A stretch of DNA of 38,157 nt from CAVYPR01 sp052145775. Lineage in GTDB: Bacteria; Actinomycetota; Acidimicrobiia; Acidimicrobiales; RAAP-2. The notes below the pieces were generated by a model, which saw only the letters and a list, made by a program, of their open reading frames with translations, ran no database searches and had not been told where the DNA came from. Positions 1 to 7,292 of this stretch are shown piece after piece. The stretch covers positions 1-38,157 of the forward strand of contig JBKQNY010000054.1 in assembly GCA_052145775.1 (NCBI GenBank). Reading direction: 5' to 3'. How positions within the stretch are numbered: the stretch's first letter is position 1; every line of letters starts with the position of its first letter. The translations under genes were made by a program, and so were the position numbers.

Positions 1-911
1 AAGGCGTTCTTCCAGGCGTGCATGGGGTCGGGGGTGCCGTAGGGGACGACCATCTCGGAGATGGCGGCCCGGTAGAGGACGGGGCGCACCCGCCCCTTGT
101 CCTCGTAGCCGAGGGTGCGCAGCACCAACCCTTCGAGCGGGTCCATGGACACCCGGAACGACCACCGCTGCCAGCGCACGAGGTTCCCCTCGACGGTGAA
201 GCTCGGCCCTGTGGGCTGGGTGATGGCCAGGGGCTTGAGGTCGGTGCGCGCCCCCACGTCCTCGGGGTAGTAGCTCCCCTTCTGCGGTGGGAGGGGCACC
301 ACGCCGTGGTCGACCACCTCGAGCACCTCGCCGCGTCCCATGTCGACGAAGCCGATGACACCCTCGACCGGACGGGCGTAGCCGTTGTCCCCGGGGCTCT
401 CCCGGTAGTAGGAGAGGCACCTGGTGATCCTGCGGCCCTCCTCATGGTCGAGGCCGAAGGACCCCGCCGGCCACGGGTCGATCTGGACCTGGTCGACGTC
501 GGTGATCCCCCGGCGAGCCATGGCCTCCCGCCAGCCGGGATCGGCCTTCAACACGGTGATGGCCTGCATCGACTCCTCGAAGGCCAGGGCCGGGCGGGCG
601 GGGCGAACCACCTCGCAGCTGCGCACGGCGCCGTCGGGCACCGAGACCACGGCCTCGGTCACCTCGGACTCGGGGCCGCAGAGGGCGACCACCTTCACCC
701 GGCGGTCGACCGGGTCACCGGGGAGGAACCGCCGGACGGCCTCCTTGTCCGGCTCGGCCAGCCCGACGTAGGCGATGAGCGCTTCCTCGCCCACCCGGCC
801 GTCGGACCGCAGGGCGTCGACGGCCGCGGTGATCTCGTGGCGGGTGAGCGCGGCCAGGGGGTGGTCGGGCGACCCCGTCCCGGCCGGGGCCGCCACCTCG
901 GTGCGCTCCAT
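1..911 (-). CDS. Copper amine oxidase (primary-amine oxidase), N-terminal part, cut by window edge
   Basis: Oxidises primary amines to aldehydes with release of ammonia and peroxide, using copper and a topaquinone made from an active-site tyrosine. The 303 visible residues cover the small N2/N3 domains and the start of the large catalytic beta-sandwich. The last 55 residues contain the family blocks VEGNLVRWQRWSFRV, EGLVLRTLGY and VRPVLYRAAISEMVVPYG, as in yeast and Arthrobacter enzymes. The catalytic base Asp, the topaquinone Tyr and the copper histidines lie beyond the window, so activity cannot be judged. The ATG at 911 is preceded by GGAGGAGCG, a good ribosome binding site. No signal peptide is seen, so the enzyme is probably cytoplasmic. 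It is divergent from the purine nucleoside phosphorylase across 75 bases. The family call is firm; the substrate is unknown. Confidence 0.9.
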   Translation of the reverse strand, partial: MERTEVAAPAGTGSPDHPLAALTRHEITAAVDALRSDGRVGEEALIAYVGLAEPDKEAVRRFLPGDPVDRRVKVVALCGPESEVTEAVVSVPDGAVRSCEVVRPARPALAFEESMQAITVLKADPGWREAMARRGITDVDQVQIDPWPAGSFGLDHEEGRRITRCLSYYRESPGDNGYARPVEGVIGFVDMGRGEVLEVVDHGVVPLPPQKGSYYPEDVGARTDLKPLAITQPTGPSFTVEGNLVRWQRWSFRVSMDPLEGLVLRTLGYEDKGRVRPVLYRAAISEMVVPYGTPDPMHAWKNA

Positions 912-973
912 CGCTCCTCCGCCCTCCTCGCGGCGCCCACGGCGGGGCGCCCCGAGATCCTACGTGAGGCACA

Positions 974-979
974 TAACCT
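974..979 (+). promoter_or_regulatory. Candidate -10 box for a leaderless nucleoside phosphorylase mRNA
   Basis: TAACCT lies seven bases before the ATG at 987 and fits the actinobacterial TANNNT -10 pattern. No good Shine-Dalgarno sequence precedes the ATG, which agrees with leaderless initiation. No convincing -35 box is visible. Confidence 0.4.
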
Positions 980-986
980 GGCCGCC

Positions 987-1868
987 ATGCCGTCGACCAC
1001 GCCCGGCGCCCGCGGCGCCGACCCCCTCGAGCAGGCCCGTCTGGCCGCCCGGGAGCTCAGCCGGCACGCCGGGGTCGACCACCACGACGCGGTGGTGGTG
1101 CTCGGCACCGGCCTGCTGGAGATGGCCGGGCTGCTGGGGGCGAACGACCGTCCCATCGACCTCACGGCCCTGCCCTGGTCCCCCCGGTTCACCGGCATCG
1201 GCCACCGCCCCGAGGCCTGGTCGATCGAGATCGGCCGGTCCCGGGTGCTGGTGGTGGGAGGACGCCTCCACCTCTACGAGGGCCGCACCCCGGCCGAGGT
1301 GGTCCACGTGGTGCGGACGGCCATGGCCACCGGCTGCCGCACCGTGGTGCTCACCTGCAGCGCCGGCGGGGTCCGCCCCAACCTCGAGGTGGGCCAGGTG
1401 GTGGCGGTCAGCGACCACCTCAACCTGACCGCGTCCTCCCCCCTGACCGGGGTCCCGCCCGACCACGCCGACGGCGTGCCCTTCGTCGACCTGACCGACA
1501 CCTGGTCGGGGGCGCTCCGCCGCCTGGCCAAAAAGGTCGACCCGTCGCTCGCCGAGGGCGTCTACGCCCAGGTGACCGGTCCCCACTTCGAGACCCCGGC
1601 CGAGGTGCGGATGCTGGCCGGGATGGGGGCGGACCTGGTGGGCATGTCGATGGTGCCCGAGGCCATCGCCGCCCGCCACCTGGGAGGCCGGGTCCTCGGG
1701 CTGGCGGTGGTGACCAACCGCGCCGCGGGCACCGCCGACGAGCCGGTGCGGGTGGACGAACTGGTCGGGGCGGCCGCGGCCGCGGCCCCGACGGTGGCCG
1801 CCTTGGTCCGCGGTGTCCTGGAACGGGCGGCGTCCGGGGAGGACGGCGAAGGGACCGGGGTCACCTAG
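987..1868 (+). CDS. punA: Purine nucleoside phosphorylase (PNP/MTAP family)
   Basis: Cytosolic enzyme of purine salvage that splits purine nucleosides with phosphate into free base and ribose-1-phosphate. The 293-residue length fits the trimeric PNP family. Visible motifs are VVLGTGL near the N-terminus (LGSGL in relatives), GRLHLYEG (phosphate-binding Arg/His and active-site Glu), TCSAGGV, GPHFETPAEVRML (Glu of the base pocket), VGMSMVPE (ribose-contacting Met) and VTNRAAG (purine-contacting Asn). The open frame continues far upstream, but only the ATG at 987 leaves the family's usual N-terminus, and a TAACCT box precedes it. The stop codon overlaps the stop of the convergent sigma-factor gene by four bases. 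Whether it prefers 6-oxopurines or methylthioadenosine is not settled by sequence alone, but the Asn in VTNRAAG favours a 6-oxopurine PNP. Confidence 0.92.
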   Translation: MPSTTPGARGADPLEQARLAARELSRHAGVDHHDAVVVLGTGLLEMAGLLGANDRPIDLTALPWSPRFTGIGHRPEAWSIEIGRSRVLVVGGRLHLYEGRTPAEVVHVVRTAMATGCRTVVLTCSAGGVRPNLEVGQVVAVSDHLNLTASSPLTGVPPDHADGVPFVDLTDTWSGALRRLAKKVDPSLAEGVYAQVTGPHFETPAEVRMLAGMGADLVGMSMVPEAIAARHLGGRVLGLAVVTNRAAGTADEPVRVDELVGAAAAAAPTVAALVRGVLERAASGEDGEGTGVT

Positions 1869-2785
1869 GCACGGAGCTCGCGGCCCGAGGGCCCCGGGCC
1901 CGCCGGGCCCTCGGCGGGCCGTCGGCGCCGCTCGCCGAGCGGCTCGAGCTCGAGCGCCCCGAGGGTCTCGGGCTCTCCGAGCATCTCGATGGCGACGACC
2001 CGGCCGGCGCTGACCGTGAAGGCGAAGACCACCTTCGGTCGGCCGCCGACCGACCACGCCGCCCCGGCCAGGCCGTCGACGAGGGTGAGCCGCGCCCCCT
2101 GGGCCCGGCCGGCGAACGTCTCGGCCACCCCAACCGGTCCGCGGACCTCGGCCGCCGCCCCGAAGCCGACGACCGTCGGGTCCGCCCGAAGCACTACCGT
2201 GGGGTCGAGGAGCCGCAGCAGCCCCTCGAAGTCGCCGTGGCGAGAGGCGGCCAGGAAGGCGGCGACCACCTCGCGCTGGGTGGTGGCCGAGACGTCGGGG
2301 ACCTCGGGGTCCGCCTGCACCCGCTGCCGGGCCCGGCTGGCCAGCTGGCGGGCGGCGACCGGACTCCGCCCCACGATCGGGGCGATCTCGGTGAAGGGGA
2401 CCCCGAACATGTCGTGGAGAACGAAGGCCAGCCGCTCGGCCGGGGAGAGGGTGTCTAGGACCACCAGCAGCGCCAGGCCGACCGAGTCGGCGAGCAACGC
2501 CTCGTCCTCGGGGGAGTCCGCGGCCACCGGCCCGAGGAGACCGTCGGCTCGGACCTCCCTGCGGGCCCGGGCCCGGAGCATGTCCAGGCAGACCCGGGCC
2601 ACCACGGTGGTGAGCCACCCGCCCAGGTTGTCCACGGCGTCGGCGTCGGTGCGGTTGAGCCGGAGCCAGGCCTCCTGGACGGCGTCGTCCGCCTCGCCGC
2701 CCGACCCCAGCATCCGCAAAGCCACCGCCCGGAGGCGGTCCCGGTGCGCCTCGAAGCGCAAGGCCAGCAGGTCGTCGTCGGTCAT
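1865..2785 (-). CDS. ECF sigma factor with C-terminal SnoaL-like domain (SigJ/ECF41/ECF56-like)
   Basis: Alternative sigma factor of 306 residues. Region 2 is at about 10-75 (RMLGSGGEADDAVQEAWLRL, then GGWLTTVVARVCLDMLRARA). Region 4 is at about 108-160 (LDTLSPAERLAFVLHDMFG, then a helix-turn-helix VPFTEIAPIVGRSPVAARQL). Residues about 170-285 form a SnoaL/NTF2-like domain. In this group the fused domain replaces a separate anti-sigma factor and tunes activity. The WLPEP and DGGGR signatures of classical ECF41 proteins are absent, so I keep the subgroup open. The ATG at 2785 has GAGG nine bases upstream. The gene is divergent from a VOC gene, and both face a GTCACA-N16-CGTC element, which suggests autoregulation and a very local regulon. 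It converges on the phosphorylase gene with a four-base overlap. Confidence 0.88.
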   Translation of the reverse strand: MTDDDLLALRFEAHRDRLRAVALRMLGSGGEADDAVQEAWLRLNRTDADAVDNLGGWLTTVVARVCLDMLRARARREVRADGLLGPVAADSPEDEALLADSVGLALLVVLDTLSPAERLAFVLHDMFGVPFTEIAPIVGRSPVAARQLASRARQRVQADPEVPDVSATTQREVVAAFLAASRHGDFEGLLRLLDPTVVLRADPTVVGFGAAAEVRGPVGVAETFAGRAQGARLTLVDGLAGAAWSVGGRPKVVFAFTVSAGRVVAIEMLGEPETLGALELEPLGERRRRPAEGPAGPGPSGRELRA

Positions 2786-2786
2786 T

Positions 2787-2813
2787 CGTCACATCCTCGG
2801 GTTCGGTGTCGTC
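2787..2813 (+). promoter_or_regulatory. Candidate ECF-type promoter of the VOC gene
   Basis: On the plus strand CGTCACA (2787-2793) is followed after 16 bases by CGTC (2810-2813). TGTCACA with a downstream CGTC resembles what has been reported for ECF41-type sigma factors. Transcription would start near 2820, giving a leader of about 48 bases with AGGAG at 2858-2862 before the VOC start. Confidence 0.5.
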
Positions 2814-2821
2814 ATACGCTT

Positions 2822-2848
2822 GACGTACGAGACCGGGTCGATGTGACC
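2822..2848 (-). promoter_or_regulatory. Candidate ECF-type promoter of the sigma-factor gene (autoregulation)
   Basis: Read on the minus strand, GGTCACA (2848-2842) is followed after exactly 16 bases by CGTC (2825-2822). It is the same element and spacing as on the plus strand. Transcription would start near 2815 with a leader of about 30 bases. Polymerase bound here would collide with polymerase on the opposite promoter, so the two are probably used in turn. Confidence 0.5.
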
Positions 2849-2867
2849 CTCGAATCTAGGAGCGACC

Positions 2868-3215
2868 ATGTCTGACGGATCCACTCAGGGAATCAAGACC
2901 GTGCTGCACCCCGTGTCCGACCTGGACGCGGCCAAGACCGTGTACACCGCCCTGCTCGGCATCCCCCCCCAGCACGACAGCGCCTACTACGTCGGCTACG
3001 ACGTCGCCGGCCAGCACATCGGGCTCGTGCCGGGCGGGGGGGCGGAGGGCCCGGTGGCCTACTGGCAGGTGTCGGACATCGAGGGGAAGCTGGCCGAAGT
3101 GACCGCCGCGGGCGGAGCCGTGAAGGAGCCCGTGCGCGAGGTGGGCCCCGGCCGGGTGGTGGCCACGTTCACCGACCCCGACGGCAACGTTCTCGGGCTG
3201 CTCGAGGACCGGTGA
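2868..3215 (+). CDS. VOC-family protein (glyoxalase/bleomycin-resistance fold)
   Basis: Small cytosolic protein of 115 residues with one vicinal-oxygen-chelate module. The betaalphabetabetabeta pattern starts with IKTVLHPVSDLDAAKTVYTALLG, which contains a metal-ligand-type His and the usual helix. It ends with VVATFTDPDGNVLGLLED, the DPDGN turn and terminal Glu found in most VOC proteins. Single-module members dimerise to make metal sites and may act as isomerases, dioxygenases or drug-binding proteins; the substrate here is unknown. The ATG at 2868 follows AGGAG by five bases. The gene is divergent from the SnoaL-type ECF sigma factor, shares its promoter element and is probably its main target. 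Such sigma factors usually sit beside one small metabolic enzyme. Confidence 0.85.
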   Translation: MSDGSTQGIKTVLHPVSDLDAAKTVYTALLGIPPQHDSAYYVGYDVAGQHIGLVPGGGAEGPVAYWQVSDIEGKLAEVTAAGGAVKEPVREVGPGRVVATFTDPDGNVLGLLEDR

Positions 3216-3328
3216 CGGACGCGGCGTCGGCACGGACGGTGCGAGTCTCGGTCACACCGATGTGTGGGCTCGGCGGCTCGCCCGACGCGTAAGCCGCGCG
3301 CCCCGGTGCGTCCTGTGGCCACACGGGT

Positions 3329-4650
3329 CTAGGGCAGCGACGAGAGGAGGCCGCCGGCGGTATGACCCGGCGCCGAGGTCGTCGACCCGCCTGTCGCGCT
3401 CGGCACGGCGACGCCGAGCAGCGATGGGTTCCCCGAGACGAGATCACCCGCCGCGCTGAGCGCAGAACCGACGGGCTCCAACACCGACGAGGTGACGCTC
3501 TCCGCCAGGTCTGTCACCGCTTGTGTCGTGGCCGACGCCACGACGCCGGGCGCCGGCGCGAGCCCGGGGGTGAGACCGCTCACCGCGCTGACCGCTGGAT
3601 CGAGGGTCTCGGGGGTGGCGATCCCCGCCGTGCTGGTCGCGCTCGCGCCTTGCGGCGGGGGCGTCCCCGGGACGCTCACCCCGGGCCGCGGGGTCGCCGA
3701 CGGGACGGCGCCGCCCCCAGGTACGCCCGGGAGCTGCGGCGTCGCGACAGATGTCGAGCCGGGGCTCTCGGCCGGCGCCACCGCCGTGGGCGGGGCGGCG
3801 GCCCTTGCGCCCACGGCGGGAGCGGCCGGGGCCGCGAGCGCCCCGGTGGCCACAGCGGCCGGCCATGCCGGACGCGTTCGCGTCCCGGCCGGCAGGAAGG
3901 CGACGGTGACCACCGCGGCGGAGGTAAGCGCGACGGCCAAGGAGCCCGACACGCCGCCTCCCCGGCCCACCGGCAGCATGGCCACACGACGGGCAAGGCG
4001 GCCGGTCAGTCTGCGCACGGTCCCTGCCGCCAGCACCAGTGCGACCGGAGTGCCGCCCGACAGCGCGGCGTACTCGCGCTTGAGCGCCTGGCGCGCCCGC
4101 CACAGGAGGGACTCGACCGTGCTGATCTCGACGCCCTCGTGGGTGGCGATCTCTTGGTAGCTCAAGCCAGAGCCTTTTCGCAGGGTGAGGACGCGCCGAT
4201 GCCGGTCCGACAGCCTGCCCAGCGCACTGACGACGAGTTCCCCGTCCACCGCGGCCATGACCGAGTCTTCGGTGCTCTCGGTGGCCGCCGGCTCGTGGTC
4301 CCGGGGTCCAGGCGGTCGATCTCGTCGGTGGGTTGGCTCCGGGCCCGCTTGCGCAAGCAGTCGGTGCAGAGATTGCCGGCGATCACCGTCAGCCAGGGGT
4401 AGAAGCGGCGCTCGCCGGCGAAGGCGGGCAGGGCGCGCCAGGCGCGGGTGAACGCCTCCTGGGCCACGTCCGCCGCCTCCTCGCCGTCGCGCAGGCGGCG
4501 GTAGCAGAACCGCTGGAGGCGGTCGTGGTAGCAGGTGGAGAGCTCGGCGAAGGCCGAGCCGTCGCCGGCCTGGCTGCGGGCGACGAGGATCCGGTCACGG
4601 TCCAGATCCACCTCGCCAGGGACTGTGGCCAGCTCGTCCCGTGGGGCCAT
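3329..4650 (-). pseudogene. ECF sigma factor with fused membrane/Pro-Ala-rich tail, reading frame broken once
   Basis: The first frame starts at ATG 4650 (GAAGG ten bases upstream) and encodes sigma region 2: DGSAFAELSTCYHDRLQRFCYRR, DVAQEAFTRAWRALPAF, FYPWLTVIAGNLCTDCLRKR. After IDRLDPG, around 4297-4306, the continuation lies in the -1 frame: EPAATESTEDSVMAAV and then a complete region 4 (LSDRHRRVLTLRKGSGLSYQEIATHEGV). The junction is at a CCCCGGG run, as expected for a one-base loss or a sequencing slip. Downstream comes one hydrophobic segment (SLAVALTSAAVVTVAFLPAG) and then about 190 residues rich in Ala, Pro, Thr and Ser, presumably outside the membrane. Restored, the product would be about 440 residues, a membrane-anchored sigma factor. 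TTGACC at 4727-4722 may be its -35 box. It could be a pseudogene, a sequencing error or, less likely, recoded. Confidence 0.75.
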
Positions 4651-4992
4651 GCCGTGGTCGCCTTCCCGACGCAGCGTGTGCGGTTGCCCGCGCTCTCGGC
4701 GCGGACACCGAGTGGCACAAGGGTCAACTCCCCTCTTCCCAACTTCGGGGACGATCTAAACCTTCGAGCCCTGTGGCGAGGCAGCCCGTCGGCCGCCGCC
4801 ACCAGCCGTCAGGGGTCAGCACCCGAGGTGGCGTGTGCCGGCGCCACCCACCCAAGGGTGGGACGGCGGCGGCGTTCCTCCGACAGGCGAGGCGGGACCG
4901 AGCCGCGGGGGCGCCCGCTCCACGTCTTGTCGGCTCCTCCCGGCAAGGAGCCGGGACCGAGCCCCCGGGGCTGGGTCCCGGTGTCGCCCGCC
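4651..4992. other. Intergenic region between rpmA and the broken sigma gene
   Basis: These 342 bases hold the upstream region of the sigma gene and the hairpins after rpmA. Open frames on both strands have no recognisable domain and look like by-products of high GC. obgE, which follows rpmA in many bacteria, is not present here. Confidence 0.6.
4931..4979 (-). terminator. Two adjacent GC-rich hairpins downstream of rpmA
   Basis: An inner pair CGGCTCCT/AGGAGCCG (4931-4938 with 4946-4953, 7-base loop) abuts a second hairpin GGGACC/GGTCCC (4953-4958 with 4974-4979) enclosing AGCCCC/GGGGCT. They begin 14 bases after the rpmA stop and have no U-tract, as is common in high-GC actinobacteria. They probably end the long leftward transcript. 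Confidence 0.5.
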
Positions 4993-5244
4993 CTAGCCGG
5001 GCAGGACGTCGACGAGCTTGCGGTCCTTGCGCTTGCCGAACTTGACCACCCCGTCGGCCAGGGCGAAGAGGGTGTCGTCCCCGCCCCGCCCCACGTTGAC
5101 GCCGGGGTGGAAGTGGGTGCCGCGCTGGCGCACCAGGATCGACCCGGCGGTCACGGCCGTGCCGTCGAAGGTCTTCACCCCCAGGCGCTGCGCGTTGGAG
5201 TCCCGGCCGTTGCGGGTCGAACCGCCGCCCTTGGTCTTCGACAT
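4993..5244 (-). CDS. rpmA: 50S ribosomal protein L27
   Basis: Protein of the large ribosomal subunit whose N-terminal tail reaches towards the peptidyl-transferase centre. The 83 residues carry the signature GGGSTRNGRDSNAQRLGVK, then VRQRGTHFHPGVNVGRGGDDTLFAL, which matches the family along its full length. The mature-type N-terminus (MSKTKGGG) needs no Firmicutes-style cleaved extension. The ATG at 5244 is preceded by GAGGAGG. It lies 15 bases after rplU, in the usual L21-L27 pair, and is the last gene of the long leftward block; two GC-rich hairpins follow. Confidence 0.98.
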   Translation of the reverse strand: MSKTKGGGSTRNGRDSNAQRLGVKTFDGTAVTAGSILVRQRGTHFHPGVNVGRGGDDTLFALADGVVKFGKRKDRKLVDVLPG

Positions 5245-5259
5245 CGTGCCTCCTCGGGG

Positions 5260-5571
5260 TCAGCCGGCAACGATGGAGGTGATCTCCACCGTGGCGTAGC
5301 GCTGACGGTGCCCCCACCGGCGGCGCTGGTTGGACTTGGGCTTGTAGGTCATGGCGTTGATCTTGGGGCCCTGCTCCTCGCCGACCACCTGGGCCGTCAC
5401 CACCACGCCGGCCAGCTGGGCCGGGGTGGCCAGCACGGTCCCCTCGTCGACGACGAGGACCGGCTCCAAGGTCACCTGCGAGCCCACGGGCTCGCCGAGC
5501 AGCTCGACCCGGAGCCGCTGGCCCTCGGCCACCCGCTCCTGCTTGCCTCCGCTCCTGATCACGGCGTACAT
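5260..5571 (-). CDS. rplU: 50S ribosomal protein L21
   Basis: Large-subunit ribosomal protein that binds 23S rRNA. The 103 residues begin MYAVIRSGGKQERVAEG and contain the C-terminal signature KPKSNQRRRWGHRQRYATVEI, both diagnostic of L21. The ATG at 5571 has only a weak ribosome binding site (AGGA about ten bases upstream). A TAGGAT box lies nine bases before the start, so besides read-through from rne a short-leader local transcript is possible. It follows rne by 32 bases and precedes rpmA by 15, the conserved arrangement in actinobacteria. Confidence 0.98.
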   Translation of the reverse strand: MYAVIRSGGKQERVAEGQRLRVELLGEPVGSQVTLEPVLVVDEGTVLATPAQLAGVVVTAQVVGEEQGPKINAMTYKPKSNQRRRWGHRQRYATVEITSIVAG

Positions 5572-5580
5572 AAGGGGAAG

Positions 5581-5586
5581 ATCCTA
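5581..5586 (-). promoter_or_regulatory. Candidate -10 box (TAGGAT) for rplU-rpmA
   Basis: On the minus strand TAGGAT lies nine bases before the rplU ATG, in the 32-base rne-rplU gap. It would give a very short leader. No clear -35 box is seen, so this is a weak call. Confidence 0.3.
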
Positions 5587-5603
5587 TCGCGTCGGGGAGG
5601 CGG

Positions 5604-7268
5604 TCACAGTATCGAGGCGTCGAGGACGATCCCCCGCCCCTTGCAAACCTCGCAGACGGTGGAGAGCGACTCGATCAGCCCCTCGGAGATCCGCTTGCGG
5701 GTCATCTCCACCAGCCCCAGCTCGGAGATGTCGAACACCTGGGTACGGGTCTTGTCCCTGGCCAGGGCGTTGCGCAGGGCCTGGGCCACCTTGTCGCGGT
5801 TCTCGCGGATCTCCATGTCGATGAAGTCGATCACGATGATCCCCCCGATGTCGCGCAGCCGGAGCTGGCGGGCGACCTCCTCGGCCGCTTCGAGGTTGTT
5901 GCGGAAGACGGTCTCTTCGAGGTTGGTCTTGCCGACGTTCTTGCCGGTGTTCACGTCGATGACGGTGAGCGCCTCGGTGCGCTCGATGATGAGCGACCCC
6001 CCCGACGGGAGCCAGACCTTGCGGTCCAGGGCCTTGTGGAGCTGCTCGTGGACGTGGTAGCGGTCGAAGATCGGCTGCCCCTCGGCCGCGGTGTCGTAGT
6101 ACTCCACCCGCTCGGCCAGGTCCGGGCTGACCGTGGCCACGTAGTCGCGGACCTGCTCGTAGAGGGCGGCGTCGTCGATGATCACCCCGCGGTACTCGCC
6201 GTTGAGCTCCTCGCGCAGGATGCGCACGGCCAGGTCGGGCTCGCGGTAGAGGAGGCCGGGGGCGTTGGAACGGGCCGATTCGACCTCGATCGCCTTCCAC
6301 TGCTCCAAGAGCCCGGCCACGTCCCGGCGCAGCTCGTCCTCGGAGGCCCCCTCGGCGGCGGTCCGCAGGATCAGCCCGTGGCCGGGGGGCTTCACGTCGT
6401 CGATGATCCGCCGCAGCCGCCGGCGCTCGTTGTCGCCCAGCCGCTTGGAGATGCCGAAGGCGCTCGAGTTGGGGACCAGAACGGCGAACCGCCCGGGCAG
6501 GGAGACCTCCTGGGTGAGGCGGGCCCCCTTGGCCCCGATCGGGTTCTTCGTCACCTGGCAGAGGATTGTCTGGCCCGGGCGCAGGACCTCTTCGATACGG
6601 GGCTGTGACCCCTGGCTGGTGCCGCCCTCCACGTCGTCGCGGTCGTAGCGGACGTCGCCCCGGTAGAGGACGGCGTTCTTGGGGATCCCGATGTCGACGA
6701 AGGCCGCCTCCATCCCCGGCAGGACGTTCTGGACCCGACCCCGGTAGATGTTGCCGTCGATCTGGGTGGTGGCGTCCGCCGCCCGCGAGACGTAGTGCTC
6801 GACCAGGGAGCGGCCCTCCAACATGGCGATCTGGGTGGCGTGGGGCAGGACGTGCACGCAGACCAGGTAGCGGCCGACCGAGCGGCTCTTCTTGTCCCGG
6901 CCGGACCGCCGGCGTCCCCGGGACCGCCGGGCGCCCTCGGCGGCGGGCTCCGGCGCGTTCTGCTCCTGGGCGGCCGACCGGCTGCCTCCCTGGCGCGGGC
7001 TCTGATCCCGGCGGGCCGCGGGCTCGGTGACCGGGGGCTCGGTGACCGGGGGCTGGGTGACCGGGGGCTGGGAGACCACCTGGGGGCGGATGGACGGCGG
7101 AGCCGGCCGGGTGTCGCCGATGCGCGGGCGCGACGACGGCGCAGCCACCGCCGCGGGCCTAGCGGCCTCGGCGCCCTCCCGGACAGCTGCCTGGGGCGCT
7201 TCCCCCTCGGGGGAGGCGCCGGTTGGAGCCGGCCCGGTGGTGGGCAGGCCGTTGTCGGACTCGGACAT
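5604..7268 (-). CDS. rne: Ribonuclease E/G
   Basis: Endoribonuclease that starts mRNA decay and matures rRNA by cutting single-stranded AU-rich sites; it probably acts in the cytoplasm as a tetramer. The 554 residues begin with about 125 disordered residues containing tandem VTQPPVTQPPVTEPPVTEP-type repeats and an Arg-rich stretch. An S1 RNA-binding domain follows (DGNIYRGRVQNVLPGMEAAFVDIG), then the DNase I-like catalytic domain with metal ligands D438 (IDVNTGKN) and D481 (IDFIDM). The Zn-link is CEVC (C539, C542) followed by KGRG. There is no long C-terminal degradosome scaffold; the disordered part is N-terminal, as in other actinobacteria. A strong AAGGAGGG precedes the ATG at 7268. It is preceded by the DUF2344 and radical SAM genes, a conserved Gram-positive grouping. 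Confidence 0.95.
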   Translation of the reverse strand: MSESDNGLPTTGPAPTGASPEGEAPQAAVREGAEAARPAAVAAPSSRPRIGDTRPAPPSIRPQVVSQPPVTQPPVTEPPVTEPAARRDQSPRQGGSRSAAQEQNAPEPAAEGARRSRGRRRSGRDKKSRSVGRYLVCVHVLPHATQIAMLEGRSLVEHYVSRAADATTQIDGNIYRGRVQNVLPGMEAAFVDIGIPKNAVLYRGDVRYDRDDVEGGTSQGSQPRIEEVLRPGQTILCQVTKNPIGAKGARLTQEVSLPGRFAVLVPNSSAFGISKRLGDNERRRLRRIIDDVKPPGHGLILRTAAEGASEDELRRDVAGLLEQWKAIEVESARSNAPGLLYREPDLAVRILREELNGEYRGVIIDDAALYEQVRDYVATVSPDLAERVEYYDTAAEGQPIFDRYHVHEQLHKALDRKVWLPSGGSLIIERTEALTVIDVNTGKNVGKTNLEETVFRNNLEAAEEVARQLRLRDIGGIIVIDFIDMEIRENRDKVAQALRNALARDKTRTQVFDISELGLVEMTRKRISEGLIESLSTVCEVCKGRGIVLDASIL

Positions 7269-7292
7269 GAGGGAGGTCCCTCCTTCGAAGGT

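Noticed and set aside
18..986. Open frame upstream of the phosphorylase, in frame with it
   Set aside because: It lies antisense to the copper amine oxidase, has no domain and is explained by high GC; the family N-terminus begins at 987.
960..2792. Long minus-strand open frame of 610 residues
   Set aside because: It is antisense to the phosphorylase and out of frame with the sigma factor; Gly/Arg/Pro-rich, without a domain.
4285..4310. Programmed -1 frameshift in the sigma gene
   Set aside because: The site does not match a normal slippery heptamer and no strong downstream structure was found; a mutation or sequencing error is simpler.
7019..7080. Tandem short repeat as a possible CRISPR or mobile repeat
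   Set aside because: It is an in-frame coding repeat (VTQPPVTEPP type) in the disordered N-terminus of RNase E/G.
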